NCBI GenBank assembly: GCA_003282225.1
Contig: QBZO01000003.1
Coordinates: 1-46,175 of the forward strand
Source: Prochlorococcus sp. AG-335-I21
Lineage (GTDB): Bacteria > Cyanobacteriota > Cyanobacteriia > PCC-6307 > Cyanobiaceae
Direction: 5' to 3'
Length of the DNA: 46,175 nucleotides
A model generated the notes under the pieces. It was not told the DNA's origin and did no database searches. It saw nothing but the letters and a program-made list of their open reading frames with translations. Position 1 is the stretch's first letter. Each line of letters begins with the position of its first letter. Shown piece after piece: positions 1 through 8,794 of this stretch. The translations under genes and the position numbers were made by a program.

Positions 1-1
1 A

Positions 2-622
2 GAATCTTGTCAGGTTAAAGATGTCGGTATGTTATTTACAGCTAAATCTCCAATCACTGGTTGGAGATTTAACACGTTATTGGCAACTACCCATATCCCT
101 TTATGCGACGTACCAAAAAAATTATCTACAAACCTAATTCATACAAAATTAGATTTGTTTGCAGAATTTTGCAAAACCTATGTAAACAAACCCCTTCTAA
201 AAGTTGCTGGATTAAACCCTCATGCTGGTGAAGAAGGCATATTAGGAAGTGAAGAAAAAGATTGGATCAAAAATGCAGTTACTAGCTGGGGTAATCAAAA
301 TAAAGGAGTTCAAGTATCAGGTCCTATTTCTCCCGATACTTGCTGGAATTCATCTTCAAAAGCATGGAGAGATAAAACAGCTCCAACACATGATGGAATT
401 CTTGCTATGTATCATGATCAGGGATTAATTCCAATAAAAGTTATAGCCCTTAATTACTCAGTTAATACAACTATTGGTTTACCTTTTATCAGAACATCTC
501 CCGATCATGGAACTGGATTTGATATTGCAGGAAAGGGTTTAGCTCAATCTCAAAGTATGATTGAAGCAATAAAAGCAGCTTTTGATTTAACTATAGATTC
601 AAGACTCTTTAACGCGCATTAA
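2..622 (+). CDS. pdxA: 4-hydroxythreonine-4-phosphate dehydrogenase PdxA, 5' end cut by window edge
   Basis: This is the C-terminal part (about 206 residues) of PdxA, which oxidises 4-phosphohydroxy-L-threonine in the DXP-dependent pyridoxal phosphate pathway in the cytosol. The frame is open to the first bases, so the gene begins before the window; the internal Met at base 29 lies inside the family motif DVGMLFTAKSP and is not the start. Family signatures seen are LNPHAGEEGILGSEE, the metal-binding histidine segment YHDQGLIPIK, and TSPDHGTGFDIAGKG near the end. The last 24 bases overlap the convergent accB. Assignment is firm; only the N-terminal region is missing. Confidence 0.95.
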   Translation, partial: ESCQVKDVGMLFTAKSPITGWRFNTLLATTHIPLCDVPKKLSTNLIHTKLDLFAEFCKTYVNKPLLKVAGLNPHAGEEGILGSEEKDWIKNAVTSWGNQNKGVQVSGPISPDTCWNSSSKAWRDKTAPTHDGILAMYHDQGLIPIKVIALNYSVNTTIGLPFIRTSPDHGTGFDIAGKGLAQSQSMIEAIKAAFDLTIDSRLFNAH

Positions 623-1099
623 TACTTGTCCAAACTCTACTGGCGTTCCATTTTCAACAAGAATTTCTACAATTTCAGCATTAAACTCTGATTCAATTTC
701 GTTCATCAACTTCATAGCTTCAAGTATACAAATCGTTTGCCCAGCAGTAATTACACTTCCTAAATCTACAAATGGGTCCTCTCCTGGAGCCGCAGCTCTA
801 TAAAACGTTCCAACCATAGGAGAAGTAATGTCTGTAAGATCTGAACGTCCTGGAGGGGCCACCTGAGACACTTCAGCGTTATTTGTTAGGGTAATATTAT
901 CTGTTGATGTTGATTTAGAAGTAATAATTTGCTTCTCTAAAGAATTGTTTTTTTTCGAATTGTTAAGTAATTGATTCTGATCAAACAAATTTCTTTTTAT
1001 TTCAAGTTTAAAGTCTTCCCCTTCTAGAGAAAATTCTTGAATATCACTTGTAGAAATTTTTTCTATCAAACGATCTAGGTCATCATGATCTAATTTCAT
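599..1099 (-). CDS. accB: Biotin carboxyl carrier protein of acetyl-CoA carboxylase
   Basis: AccB carries the biotin that shuttles carboxyl groups between biotin carboxylase and the carboxyltransferase, the first committed step of fatty-acid synthesis. The 166-residue protein has an N-terminal helical region, a low-complexity Asn/Ser/Thr linker (about residues 40-80) and a C-terminal biotinyl domain. The biotinylation motif EAMKLMNEIE places the modified lysine at residue 130. It follows efp on the same strand after 5 bases, so the two are probably co-transcribed. Its 3' end runs 24 bases into pdxA on the other strand. Length and domain order are normal for the family. Confidence 0.95.
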   Translation of the reverse strand: MKLDHDDLDRLIEKISTSDIQEFSLEGEDFKLEIKRNLFDQNQLLNNSKKNNSLEKQIITSKSTSTDNITLTNNAEVSQVAPPGRSDLTDITSPMVGTFYRAAAPGEDPFVDLGSVITAGQTICILEAMKLMNEIESEFNAEIVEILVENGTPVEFGQVLMRVKES

Positions 1100-1104
1100 A
1101 GCCT

Positions 1105-1665
1105 TTAGTTGTCACGTCCAAGATAACTATCGTTACGGGTATCGACCTTAATCATTTCTCCTACAGAAATAAACAAAGGAACCATAACTTGAGCACCTGT
1201 TTCTAGAATAGCTGGTTTAGTACCCCCACTTGCAGTATCTCCTTTAACTCCAGGATCTGTTTCTGTAACTTTTAAAGTTATAGAGATTGGAAGTTCAACT
1301 TCTAAAACTTTTTCTTTGTAAAAAATCACATTAACCTCCATACCTTCTTTTAAATACTTTGAACCTCTACCGATTTGATCAGGGGAAAGTCTTGTTTCTT
1401 CAAAACTTATCATATCCATAAAAACGTAATCTCCTGACTCCACATAAGTATGTTGCAGGTTAGACTTTTCAAGGACAGCTTGTTGTACTGATTCTCCAGC
1501 TCGAAAAGTTTTTTCGACTACATTACCGTTTCGAACTGATTTTAATTTTGTTCGCACAAAAGCAGAACCTTTACCAGGCTTGACATGTAGGAATTCTACT
1601 ACACGCCAAACTTGTCCATCTATCTCGATGGTGGTACCTGTGCGAAAATCGTTACTGGAAATCAT
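1105..1665 (-). CDS. efp: Translation elongation factor P
   Basis: EF-P binds between the ribosomal P and E sites and relieves stalling at proline runs. The 186-residue length is typical. An N-terminal KOW-like domain carries the loop VKPGKGSAF with Lys32 at the tip, the position that is modified in many bacteria; two OB domains follow, ending near the family signature around [10 protein letters not shown]. It is the first gene of an efp-accB pair (5-base gap). Upstream lie only 43 bases before the divergent cyclophilin gene, so both promoters must be compact or reach into the neighbouring gene. No lysine-modification gene is visible nearby. Confidence 0.97.
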   Translation of the reverse strand: MISSNDFRTGTTIEIDGQVWRVVEFLHVKPGKGSAFVRTKLKSVRNGNVVEKTFRAGESVQQAVLEKSNLQHTYVESGDYVFMDMISFEETRLSPDQIGRGSKYLKEGMEVNVIFYKEKVLEVELPISITLKVTETDPGVKGDTASGGTKPAILETGAQVMVPLFISVGEMIKVDTRNDSYLGRDN

Positions 1666-1708
1666 TCCTGTATTACATACCCAAGGATCATAAACCTGTA
1701 AGAGTGCT

Positions 1709-2800
1709 ATGCAAAACTTCTTATCAAATCAGAACAAACACTATTTATTTTTAATTCTAATTTTAATATGTGTTTGCTTCTTAAAACCATCACAAGTATT
1801 GGCTGATTTACCTACTGGAAACGCAGTAAAAGATCCCAATGCAATACTGAGAAATGCACTCCCTATCAAGCAAATTGAGCTGCAGGAAATTCAACATAAG
1901 TTAGAGGACACAAGTGACCTTGTAAGAGGAGGAAGATGGCCAGCTCTCTCAAAAACTGTTACAAAATGTCAATCTTTACTAAAAAAATATAAGAGTCAAA
2001 TTATTGAGGAATTACCAAGCGAAAAACAAAAAATTGCAGAAAACACATTTTTAGATCTTAAAAATGATTTTGATAATCTTGAATATGAAGCTAAATCTAA
2101 AGATAAATATTCATTCATAACAACCAGAAGAGAAGCACTAGATAAAATAGGGGGACTAGAGGAATATTTTTTACCAAATGAATTTCCTTATTCTATTCCA
2201 AGCGAATTTGATGATCTTCCGAGATTACTTGGTAGAGCAAAAGTAAATATAAAAACTTCTAAAGGCGATATGCAAGCAATAATAGATGGATTTAATGCAC
2301 CGCTTACTGCTGGTGCGTTTATAGATTTATCTTCAAAAGACTTTTACAGGAATATGCCAATTAATAGAGCAGAGGAATTTTTTGTTCTACAAACTGGTGA
2401 TCCACTTGGTAATGAGATTGGATACATAGATCCCGCAACAAATGTGGAAAGATATGTTCCTCTTGAAATAAGAATACCTAACGAAAGCGAAACTTTTTAT
2501 AATGAAACCTTTGAAGAGTTAGGGCTTTATACAGAAACACCGACTTTGCCATTTGCAACACTTGGAACCTTGGGGTGGTCCCATTCCAGTACCGCTGTTG
2601 ATGATGGATCATCGCAGTTTTTCTTCTTTTTATATGAAGCAGAGCTAAATCCAGCAGGTCGCAATTTAATTGATGGAAGAAATGCTGCCTTTGGTTACGT
2701 AATAGAGGGTTTTGAAGTTTTAGAAGAGCTTACAAAAGATGACACAATAATTTCAATTGATGTTTTAAGTGGAATGGATAAACTCAAATTAAATGCATAA
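1709..2800 (+). CDS. Exported cyclophilin-type peptidyl-prolyl isomerase, CYP38/TLP40-like
   Basis: The 363-residue protein begins with a basic/hydrophobic signal peptide (about residues 11-32, ending VLA), so it is expected in the periplasm or thylakoid lumen. Residues of about 35-150 are helical and include [18 protein letters not shown], a pattern known from the PsbQ-like helical bundle of plant CYP38/TLP40. A cyclophilin domain follows from about residue 180 ([12 protein letters not shown] onward). By analogy it would assist photosystem II assembly; isomerase activity is uncertain because CYP38 relatives lack several catalytic residues. Its stop overlaps the start of thiL by 8 bases, implying coupled translation. 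Confidence 0.85.
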   Translation: MQNFLSNQNKHYLFLILILICVCFLKPSQVLADLPTGNAVKDPNAILRNALPIKQIELQEIQHKLEDTSDLVRGGRWPALSKTVTKCQSLLKKYKSQIIEELPSEKQKIAENTFLDLKNDFDNLEYEAKSKDKYSFITTRREALDKIGGLEEYFLPNEFPYSIPSEFDDLPRLLGRAKVNIKTSKGDMQAIIDGFNAPLTAGAFIDLSSKDFYRNMPINRAEEFFVLQTGDPLGNEIGYIDPATNVERYVPLEIRIPNESETFYNETFEELGLYTETPTLPFATLGTLGWSHSSTAVDDGSSQFFFFLYEAELNPAGRNLIDGRNAAFGYVIEGFEVLEELTKDDTIISIDVLSGMDKLKLNA

Positions 2801-3779
2801 AGAATTATTAGAGGATATTGGCGAAAAAGAATTAATAAAAAGGCTTGCTGAATTTATGCCTAAAAATCAAGTTTCAGATGATTGCGCATTCATTAAATCT
2901 AAAAATAAAAACTTACTTATTAATACTGATTCATTAGTTGAAAATATACATTTTAATGATGATACGATTTCTGCCTTAGACATAGGATGGAAAGCCGTAG
3001 CATGTAATGTATCTGACTTAATCTCAAGTGGATGCAGCAAAATTATAGGAGTTAATATTGGATTAGTAGTCCCATCAAAAACAGATTGGATTTGGATTAA
3101 AGATTTATATACAGGAATAACTCTAGCTTTAGACCATTTTGGGGGCTTAATTCTTGGAGGGGATTGTTCTGTGGGAAAAGAAAAAGTAATCTCTATGACT
3201 GCTCTAGGAAAACAGGGTGAGATGAAATTACGAAGAAACTCATGCAAACCAAATGAAATTATATTGACTACGGGCATTCATGGCCTTAGCAAATTAGGAT
3301 TAATGATAAAAAGTAAAGCAATTTTTGATAGTGATATTGCTCTAACACACTCATTAATCAATAGTTCTTTACAACAATTTTGCAGACCAAAACTTAAACC
3401 TAAACTTCTTAAAAAAATTCTTAAAGCTCGTACTAATAAAAGTATTAAAATGATTGGTTGTACTGACAGTAGTGATGGCTTATTTCAAGCATTATTAGAT
3501 TTGGCAACTGAAAGTAATTGCAAAGCAATTATTGACTATGCAAAAGTTCCTAAACATAAAAATTGGCCTAAGGGAAATAAATGGGACGAATATTATTTTT
3601 TTGGGGGCGAAGATTACGAGCTAGTGTTTTCTCTCCCAAGAAAATGGGCAGATAATCTTTTATATGAAGATAAAACTATTACAGAAATCGGATATTTTCT
3701 CGAAGGAGAAATATCAGTCGATTTAAAAAACTGTGATAACAAAAATTTATTTAAAAATAAGTCTTTTTCTCACTTTTGA
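2793..3779 (+). CDS. thiL: Thiamine-monophosphate kinase
   Basis: ThiL phosphorylates thiamine monophosphate to the active cofactor thiamine diphosphate. The 328-residue protein shows the family features: an early acidic Mg/ATP site (SDDCAF), the segment LINTDSLVENIHF, the glycine-rich LILGGDCS, the TDSSDGLFQ stretch, and the C-terminal GGEDYELVFSLP. The ATG is embedded in the last codons of the upstream cyclophilin gene (8-base overlap). The stop codon is followed directly, without a spacer, by the stop codon of convergent gap2. Function is secure; the linkage to the cyclophilin looks like operon packing rather than shared biochemistry. Confidence 0.95.
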   Translation: MHKELLEDIGEKELIKRLAEFMPKNQVSDDCAFIKSKNKNLLINTDSLVENIHFNDDTISALDIGWKAVACNVSDLISSGCSKIIGVNIGLVVPSKTDWIWIKDLYTGITLALDHFGGLILGGDCSVGKEKVISMTALGKQGEMKLRRNSCKPNEIILTTGIHGLSKLGLMIKSKAIFDSDIALTHSLINSSLQQFCRPKLKPKLLKKILKARTNKSIKMIGCTDSSDGLFQALLDLATESNCKAIIDYAKVPKHKNWPKGNKWDEYYFFGGEDYELVFSLPRKWADNLLYEDKTITEIGYFLEGEISVDLKNCDNKNLFKNKSFSHF

Positions 3780-4802
3780 TTATTCCCATTTTTGAGCTAC
3801 TATCTCAGCTAAATCCACAACTCTTTGACTATAACCCCATTCATTGTCATACCAGGCAAGAACTTTTACAAGATTATCGCCAATTGACATTGTCAGATCA
3901 CTATCTACTATTGATGATTCATTAGTTCCTGCATAATCACTTGAAACCAGTGGCTCATCACCGTATTTAATAATTCCTTTCATTGAGCCCAGAGAAGATT
4001 CCTTAAGTGCGTTATTAACTTCTTGACTAGTAACAGATTTTGAAGATTCAAAAACAAAATCTACAGCTGAAACATTAGGAGTAGGTACTCTCATAGCTAT
4101 GCCAGTAAGTTTACCTGTCATCTCAGGGTAAACCAAAGCAACTGCTTTAGCAGCTCCTGTTGAAGTAGGAACAATATTTGTAGCTGCTGCTCTAGCCCTT
4201 CTTAAATCCCTATGACTGTTATCTAGAATACGTTGATCACCAGTATAGCTATGAATTGTTGTCATCAATCCCTTATTAATTCCAAATGTTTGATCAAGAA
4301 CTTTTACTACTGGAGCTAAACAATTAGTAGTACAACTAGCATTGCTCAAAATATTATAATCAGAATGTTTATATTGATCAGCATTGACCCCTACCACGTA
4401 AGTCCCAACACCTGACCCTTTGCCAGGAGCAGTAAGAATAACCTTCTTAGCACCAACCTCAAGGTGCTTACTTGCACCAACATCAGTATTAAAAACACCA
4501 GTTGATTCTATTACCAAATCAACTCCCCAATCTTTCCAAGGTAAATTCATTGGGTTTCTATCAGAGAAACACTTGATAGTTTTGTTATTAATTACAAAAG
4601 TATCATCAGTATATTGAATGTCCACACCATCCAATTTTCCTAGTACTGAATCATATTTGAGCAGATGAGCGTTAGTTTTAGGGTCAGAAGTTACATTAAT
4701 GCCAACTACTTCGATGTTGGTGTAAGCTCCTCTACTTAACCAACAACGCATAAAGTTTCGCCCAATTCTGCCAAACCCATTAATCGCAACACGCAAAGTC
4801 AT
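3780..4802 (-). CDS. gap2: Glyceraldehyde-3-phosphate dehydrogenase, Gap2 (Calvin-cycle type)
   Basis: Gap2 is the cyanobacterial GAPDH that works with NADPH in the Calvin cycle and gluconeogenesis. I start it at the ATG giving [16 protein letters not shown] (340 residues); an upstream in-frame ATG at 4859 would add 19 residues ahead of the universally conserved Rossmann start and is unlikely. The catalytic Cys157 lies in SNASCTTNC. The coenzyme-selecting loop reads [19 protein letters not shown]; the Asp that contacts the ribose hydroxyls of NAD in many GAPDHs is Val here. It is convergent with thiL with no intervening base and divergent from murC across 193 bases. Confidence 0.95.
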   Translation of the reverse strand: MTLRVAINGFGRIGRNFMRCWLSRGAYTNIEVVGINVTSDPKTNAHLLKYDSVLGKLDGVDIQYTDDTFVINNKTIKCFSDRNPMNLPWKDWGVDLVIESTGVFNTDVGASKHLEVGAKKVILTAPGKGSGVGTYVVGVNADQYKHSDYNILSNASCTTNCLAPVVKVLDQTFGINKGLMTTIHSYTGDQRILDNSHRDLRRARAAATNIVPTSTGAAKAVALVYPEMTGKLTGIAMRVPTPNVSAVDFVFESSKSVTSQEVNNALKESSLGSMKGIIKYGDEPLVSSDYAGTNESSIVDSDLTMSIGDNLVKVLAWYDNEWGYSQRVVDLAEIVAQKWE

Positions 4803-4929
4803 AACTAAAAATTTTCTAAAGAATAACCTAAGTTGCTGATCATACAGAATTTTGTGCAATAACGTAAGTATTTTTTGATTTATTAAGCAAATAATTCTAT
4901 TTTTGTATTAATTCATAAAAAACCAACAT

Positions 4930-4958
4930 TTTTTGTAAAAATTAAATGCCATTATAAT
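4930..4958 (+). promoter_or_regulatory. Possible promoter for murC
   Basis: A perfect TATAAT at 4953-4958 lies 37 bases before the TTG start of murC. A weak -35-like TTTTTG sits 17 bases upstream at 4930-4935. This is the best sigma-70-type match in the 193-base divergent region between gap2 and murC. In DNA this AT-rich, chance matches are common, so only the -10 element is moderately convincing. Confidence 0.4.
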
Positions 4959-4995
4959 TACTTAGAAGTTATCTTGATTTAAGTCTAAATAAAAA

Positions 4996-6417
4996 TTGAA
5001 TAAGGAATTAATAAGTAAAAATCATTTTCATTTTATTGGCATTGGTGGTATTGGAATGTCTGCAATCGCTAAGGCGTTAATAAAAAAGGGGTACTCAGTC
5101 TCTGGCTCTGATTTAGTTCAAAATAGAGAAACAAAAAGTTTAAAAAAATTAGGGGCAATAATTTTTGATTCTCAAATTAAAAAAAATATTGGTTTTGTGA
5201 TTTCAAAATTTCAGAATCGAGCAATCAATTTTGTAATTAGCTCTGCAATTAAAGATGAAAACGAAGAGTTATGCTTTTGCAAAAAAAATAATTTATTGAT
5301 AATGCATCGTTCTGAAATTCTTGCCATGATAATGAAATCTTACACATCATTAGCAATAGCAGGTAGTCATGGTAAGACCTCTACGAGTACTTTCCTTTCC
5401 ACGCTACTAGAATTATGCACACACGACACTTCTTCCATAACTGGTGGGATAATCCCAATATATGAATCCAATGCTCATATCGAAAACACAAAATACTTAG
5501 TAGCAGAAATTGACGAATCTGATGGAACAATTAAGAATTATAATTCTGATATTGGAATAATTAATAATATTGATTTCGATCATTGTGACCATTTTTCAAA
5601 TATCGATGAAGTTCTATTTTCATTTAAAAAATTTGCTTCAAACTCCAAAAAATTATTAATTAACTATGATTGTAAAATTATAAAGAATAATTTTACTTCA
5701 GAATATCAATGGTCTATTAAAGAAAGAAATAATGTTGCGTATTCAATAATTCCAAATATTGTAAATAAAGACAAAACAATTGGTAAATATTATGAGCGAG
5801 GCAAATTCATTGATATGATAAATATTCCAGTTCCTGGTTTACATAATCTTTCTAATATTACTGCTGCCATAGCAGCCTGCAGGATGGTAGGAGTAAGTTT
5901 TAAAGAAATTAAAAAAAATACCGAATCTTTAGAATTACCAAAAAAAAGATTTGAATTTAGAGGAGAACTAAATCAAAGAATTATTTATGATGACTATGCA
6001 CATCATCCTAATGAAATTAAAGCAACAATAAAATTAGCCAGGTTATTTATTAAAGATAAAAATAATAGTAATAGAGGGCAAAGACGAAGATTAATTGCTA
6101 TTTTTCAACCTCATAGATTTACGAGAGTAAAAAAATTTATTTATGAATTTGCACAAGAACTTTCAAAAGCAGATGTTATCTTTATAACTAATATATTTGG
6201 AGCTGGAGAAAACAATATTGAGAATATTGACTCACAACTAATTGCTAACCTCATTTATAAAAATAATAAGAATGTTATATGCTTAAAAGACAATTATGAG
6301 ATTAATAAAAAATTTTTTAAGTTAACCAAAAAAGATGATTTTATTGTAAATATGGGAGCTGGAGATTGTCATAACTTATGGTCAATCTTAAATAATAAAA
6401 ATATTTTAAATGATTAA
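4996..6417 (+). CDS. murC: UDP-N-acetylmuramate--L-alanine ligase
   Basis: MurC adds the first amino acid to UDP-MurNAc in peptidoglycan synthesis. The 473-residue protein has the N-terminal UDP-binding GIGGIGMSAIAKAL, the ATP-binding loop GSHGKTSTS, the central EIDESDGT and DFDHCDHF segments, and the C-terminal DDYAHHPNEIKAT, all diagnostic for MurC. A stop codon (TAA at 4990-4992) closes the frame just upstream and no ATG precedes the conserved GIGGIGMS, so the TTG at 4996 is the best start. murB follows 7 bases downstream, making a murC-murB operon. The sequence between motifs is unusually Lys/Asn/Ile-rich, in keeping with the AT-rich genome. Confidence 0.96.
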   Translation: MNKELISKNHFHFIGIGGIGMSAIAKALIKKGYSVSGSDLVQNRETKSLKKLGAIIFDSQIKKNIGFVISKFQNRAINFVISSAIKDENEELCFCKKNNLLIMHRSEILAMIMKSYTSLAIAGSHGKTSTSTFLSTLLELCTHDTSSITGGIIPIYESNAHIENTKYLVAEIDESDGTIKNYNSDIGIINNIDFDHCDHFSNIDEVLFSFKKFASNSKKLLINYDCKIIKNNFTSEYQWSIKERNNVAYSIIPNIVNKDKTIGKYYERGKFIDMINIPVPGLHNLSNITAAIAACRMVGVSFKEIKKNTESLELPKKRFEFRGELNQRIIYDDYAHHPNEIKATIKLARLFIKDKNNSNRGQRRRLIAIFQPHRFTRVKKFIYEFAQELSKADVIFITNIFGAGENNIENIDSQLIANLIYKNNKNVICLKDNYEINKKFFKLTKKDDFIVNMGAGDCHNLWSILNNKNILND

Positions 6418-6424
6418 ATAATTA

Positions 6425-7315
6425 ATGAAAAATATTACTTTTAAAGAAAAAATAAACCTTTCTAATTATACAACTATAAAAGTTGGTGGATTTGCAGAAT
6501 ATTTTTCAAAACCAAATAATGCTGATGAATTCATAAATTTAATAAATTGGGCGCGTTTAAATAATCAAAGATGTCGAATAATAGGAGCTGGCTCAAATTT
6601 ATTAATAAATAATATTTTCTTAAAAGGCTTAACTATATGTACCAAAAAAATGCACTCTATCAAAATTGAATCTCATTCAGGAATTGTAGTAGCAGAGGCT
6701 GGCGTAATGCTACCAACAATGTCTAATATACTTGCAAAAAAAGGATTACAAGGCGGTGAATGGACTGTGGGAATTCCCGGCACAGTTGGAGGTGCTATTT
6801 GCATGAATGCAGGTTCAAAAAAATTATCATTGGCAAATAATCTTTTATCAGTTCGAGTAATTGATACTAAAACTCTAAAAATATCAGAAATTGAAAAAAA
6901 AGATATCAATTTTCAATACAGATTCAGTCCTTTTCAGCAAAATAATCTCATGATTTTAAGTGCAAAAATGCAATTTGAACCAAAAGGAAATATTGAACAA
7001 TTATTAGAAACTACAAAGAAAAATCTTAAACAAAAGACCGATACACAGCCTTACCATTTACCTAGCTTTGGAAGCGTCTTTAAAAACCCGACTAATAATT
7101 ATGCTGGTAAATTAATTGAAGAACTTGGATTAAAAGGTTTTAAAATAGGCGACGCAGAAATTTCAACTATGCATGGCAATTTTATAGTGAATAACTCTTC
7201 TGCTAATTCAAAAGATATTTTAGATTTAATAACAGTAATTCAACAAAAAGTACTACAAAAAAAAGGTATTTTTCTTGAACCGGAAGTAAGAATGATCGGT
7301 TTTGACTATCCTTAA
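6425..7315 (+). CDS. murB: UDP-N-acetylenolpyruvoylglucosamine reductase
   Basis: MurB is a flavoenzyme that reduces UDP-GlcNAc-enolpyruvate to UDP-MurNAc with NADPH, the step just before MurC. FAD-binding motifs are visible (IIGAGSNLLI and GIPGTVGGAICMNAGS), and the catalytic serine region reads LPSFGSVFKNP. At 296 residues it fits the shorter type II enzymes. The spacing of 7 bases from murC supports a shared transcript and matches the metabolic order of the two enzymes. The YbaB gene follows after 22 bases on the same strand. Confidence 0.96.
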   Translation: MKNITFKEKINLSNYTTIKVGGFAEYFSKPNNADEFINLINWARLNNQRCRIIGAGSNLLINNIFLKGLTICTKKMHSIKIESHSGIVVAEAGVMLPTMSNILAKKGLQGGEWTVGIPGTVGGAICMNAGSKKLSLANNLLSVRVIDTKTLKISEIEKKDINFQYRFSPFQQNNLMILSAKMQFEPKGNIEQLLETTKKNLKQKTDTQPYHLPSFGSVFKNPTNNYAGKLIEELGLKGFKIGDAEISTMHGNFIVNNSSANSKDILDLITVIQQKVLQKKGIFLEPEVRMIGFDYP

Positions 7316-7337
7316 TTAAAGAGACTTTTTTATAAAA

Positions 7338-7688
7338 ATGGCAGGTTTTGGACTTCCAAATTTTGGACAACTAACAGAGGCTTTTAAAAAAGCTAAAGAA
7401 ATTCAACAAAATGCTCAAAAATTACAGGATGAACTTGAAAGCATGGAAATTGAAGGTAAAAGTGATGATGAAATGATAAAAGTATGGATTAACGGAAACC
7501 AACTCCCTCTAAGAGTTGAAGTTAATGAAAAAATTTCAACTGCTAATAAAGAAGAAATCGAGAAAAACATATTAGAAGCTATTAAAAAAGCTCATGAAAG
7601 TTCAACTACAACAATGAAAGAGAGAATGAATGACTTGACTGGTGGCTTAAATCTTAATCTTCCTGGACTAGACAATAATGACTCTTAG
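7338..7688 (+). CDS. YbaB/EbfC family nucleoid-associated protein
   Basis: This 116-residue protein belongs to the YbaB/EbfC family of small dimeric DNA-binding proteins that coat the nucleoid. The pattern fits: Gly/Phe/Gln-rich start ([10 protein letters not shown]), a long charged helix rich in Lys, Gln and Glu (about residues 17-45), a short beta region ([10 protein letters not shown]) and a C-terminal helix with [14 protein letters not shown]. It lies downstream of murC-murB. Its last 35 bases overlap the 3' end of rsgA on the opposite strand, so both C-termini are encoded by the same DNA. Target genes cannot be inferred from sequence. Confidence 0.9.
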   Translation: MAGFGLPNFGQLTEAFKKAKEIQQNAQKLQDELESMEIEGKSDDEMIKVWINGNQLPLRVEVNEKISTANKEEIEKNILEAIKKAHESSTTTMKERMNDLTGGLNLNLPGLDNNDS

Positions 7689-8571
7689 ATGATTCAACCA
7701 TTTCTTTATAAAAAGTATACCTTTCGAAATTTTTATTTAACTTACAACCCTGATCATTTACATGTAAACAATTACGAAACTTGCAATGTATGCCTTCATT
7801 AACAACTTGTTTATAAATTTCTGGATATAAGTTAGATAATTGGCGAATATCTATTTCAAGTGTTTGCATATTAAAACCAGGTGTATCCACAATGTAGCTT
7901 TTACTTGATAAAGAAAATAGTTCAACATTTCTAGTCGTATTTTTTCCACGTTTTATTTTGCTTGATACGGGGGCAGTTGTATTATCAAGACCTGGAATTA
8001 TCATATTTAATAAAGTAGTTTTACCAACGCCAGATGGTCCCATAAATATTGAACATTTTTTTGTCTTTAACTCAATCAATAAAGCTCTTAAATTTTCTGG
8101 ATTATTTAAATTTAAAGTAATTGCTTGATATCCCCACTGCTTAAATTTCTCAATTAACAAAAGTCGTTTTTCTTCTGTTATCAAATCACATTTCGTAAGC
8201 ACCAATGAAACCTCTACCCCTAATTGCTCAGAGGATATTAAAAACTTATTGACTTGAGATAAATTTAGTTTTGGCTCTTCGACAGAACAAATGACGTATA
8301 TATTTGAAATATTAGCAACGGATGGTCTTTCTAAAAAATTATTCCTTTTGACTAAACTTTCTATTGTTGCTCTTCTACTTTGTAAGTCAATTTGATAAAC
8401 AATCACTTCATCTCCAACGAAAACGAATTGATTTCTAAAATTTACAGACTTCTTGATTTTGCATAAAAAATTTTTGTGAGCAACGGAGGTGTCATCTTTA
8501 TCTAGTTCAACCAAATAAAATTCATTAAATTTTTTTGTGACAAGACCCTTATATTTTTTATTAACTTTCAT
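7654..8571 (-). CDS. rsgA: Ribosome small subunit GTPase RsgA (EngC/YjeQ)
   Basis: RsgA is a circularly permuted GTPase that acts in late 30S subunit maturation. The permuted order is visible: an N-terminal OB-fold (from [11 protein letters not shown]), then TKCDL (G4), then [12 protein letters not shown] (G1 P-loop), then DTPGF (G3), then a C-terminal zinc segment with the Cys/His set in [15 protein letters not shown]. The 305-residue length is normal. It overlaps the upstream TusA-like gene by 11 bases and ends inside the convergent YbaB gene (35-base overlap). The tight coupling makes it the last gene of the grpE-dnaJ-tusA-rsgA string. Confidence 0.96.
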   Translation of the reverse strand: MKVNKKYKGLVTKKFNEFYLVELDKDDTSVAHKNFLCKIKKSVNFRNQFVFVGDEVIVYQIDLQSRRATIESLVKRNNFLERPSVANISNIYVICSVEEPKLNLSQVNKFLISSEQLGVEVSLVLTKCDLITEEKRLLLIEKFKQWGYQAITLNLNNPENLRALLIELKTKKCSIFMGPSGVGKTTLLNMIIPGLDNTTAPVSSKIKRGKNTTRNVELFSLSSKSYIVDTPGFNMQTLEIDIRQLSNLYPEIYKQVVNEGIHCKFRNCLHVNDQGCKLNKNFERYTFYKEMVESSKSHYCLVQED

Positions 8572-8794
8572 GCAAAATTTTTAACTTTATTGTTTTTTGA
8601 TTTTCTTCTATAGTTTTAGAAAAATATTTCATTTCTGTTAAAGCTCTCTTAACCATTATTTCTGGCTCGCCTTTATCTAGATGAACTATTAAAGTTTCAT
8701 GTGAGGATAATTTCTCTAATGCTAATTTACATTTCACGACATTCAAAGGACATGGAACTGCTTCTAAATCCAATACCTTTGTGACTTCCTTCAA
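8561..8794 (-). CDS. TusA/SirA-family sulfur carrier-like protein
   Basis: A 77-residue protein of the TusA/SirA/YeeD fold. The N-terminal strand-helix carries [20 protein letters not shown]; Cys16 aligns with the sulfur-carrying cysteine of the family, whose motif is CPxP. Here the last residue is Asn (CPLN). Family members pass persulfide sulfur in tRNA thiolation or cofactor synthesis, but the exact recipient here is unknown. It starts 4 bases inside the end of dnaJ and its own end overlaps rsgA by 11 bases, so it is translationally coupled to both. That link to a chaperone and a ribosome GTPase may be only operon packing. Confidence 0.85.
   Translation of the reverse strand: MKEVTKVLDLEAVPCPLNVVKCKLALEKLSSHETLIVHLDKGEPEIMVKRALTEMKYFSKTIEENQKTIKLKILHES

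Noticed and set aside
4803-4859. N-terminal extension of gap2 from an upstream ATG.
   Set aside because: The extra 19 residues precede the Rossmann start that begins nearly all GAPDH proteins; the ATG at 4802 fits the family.
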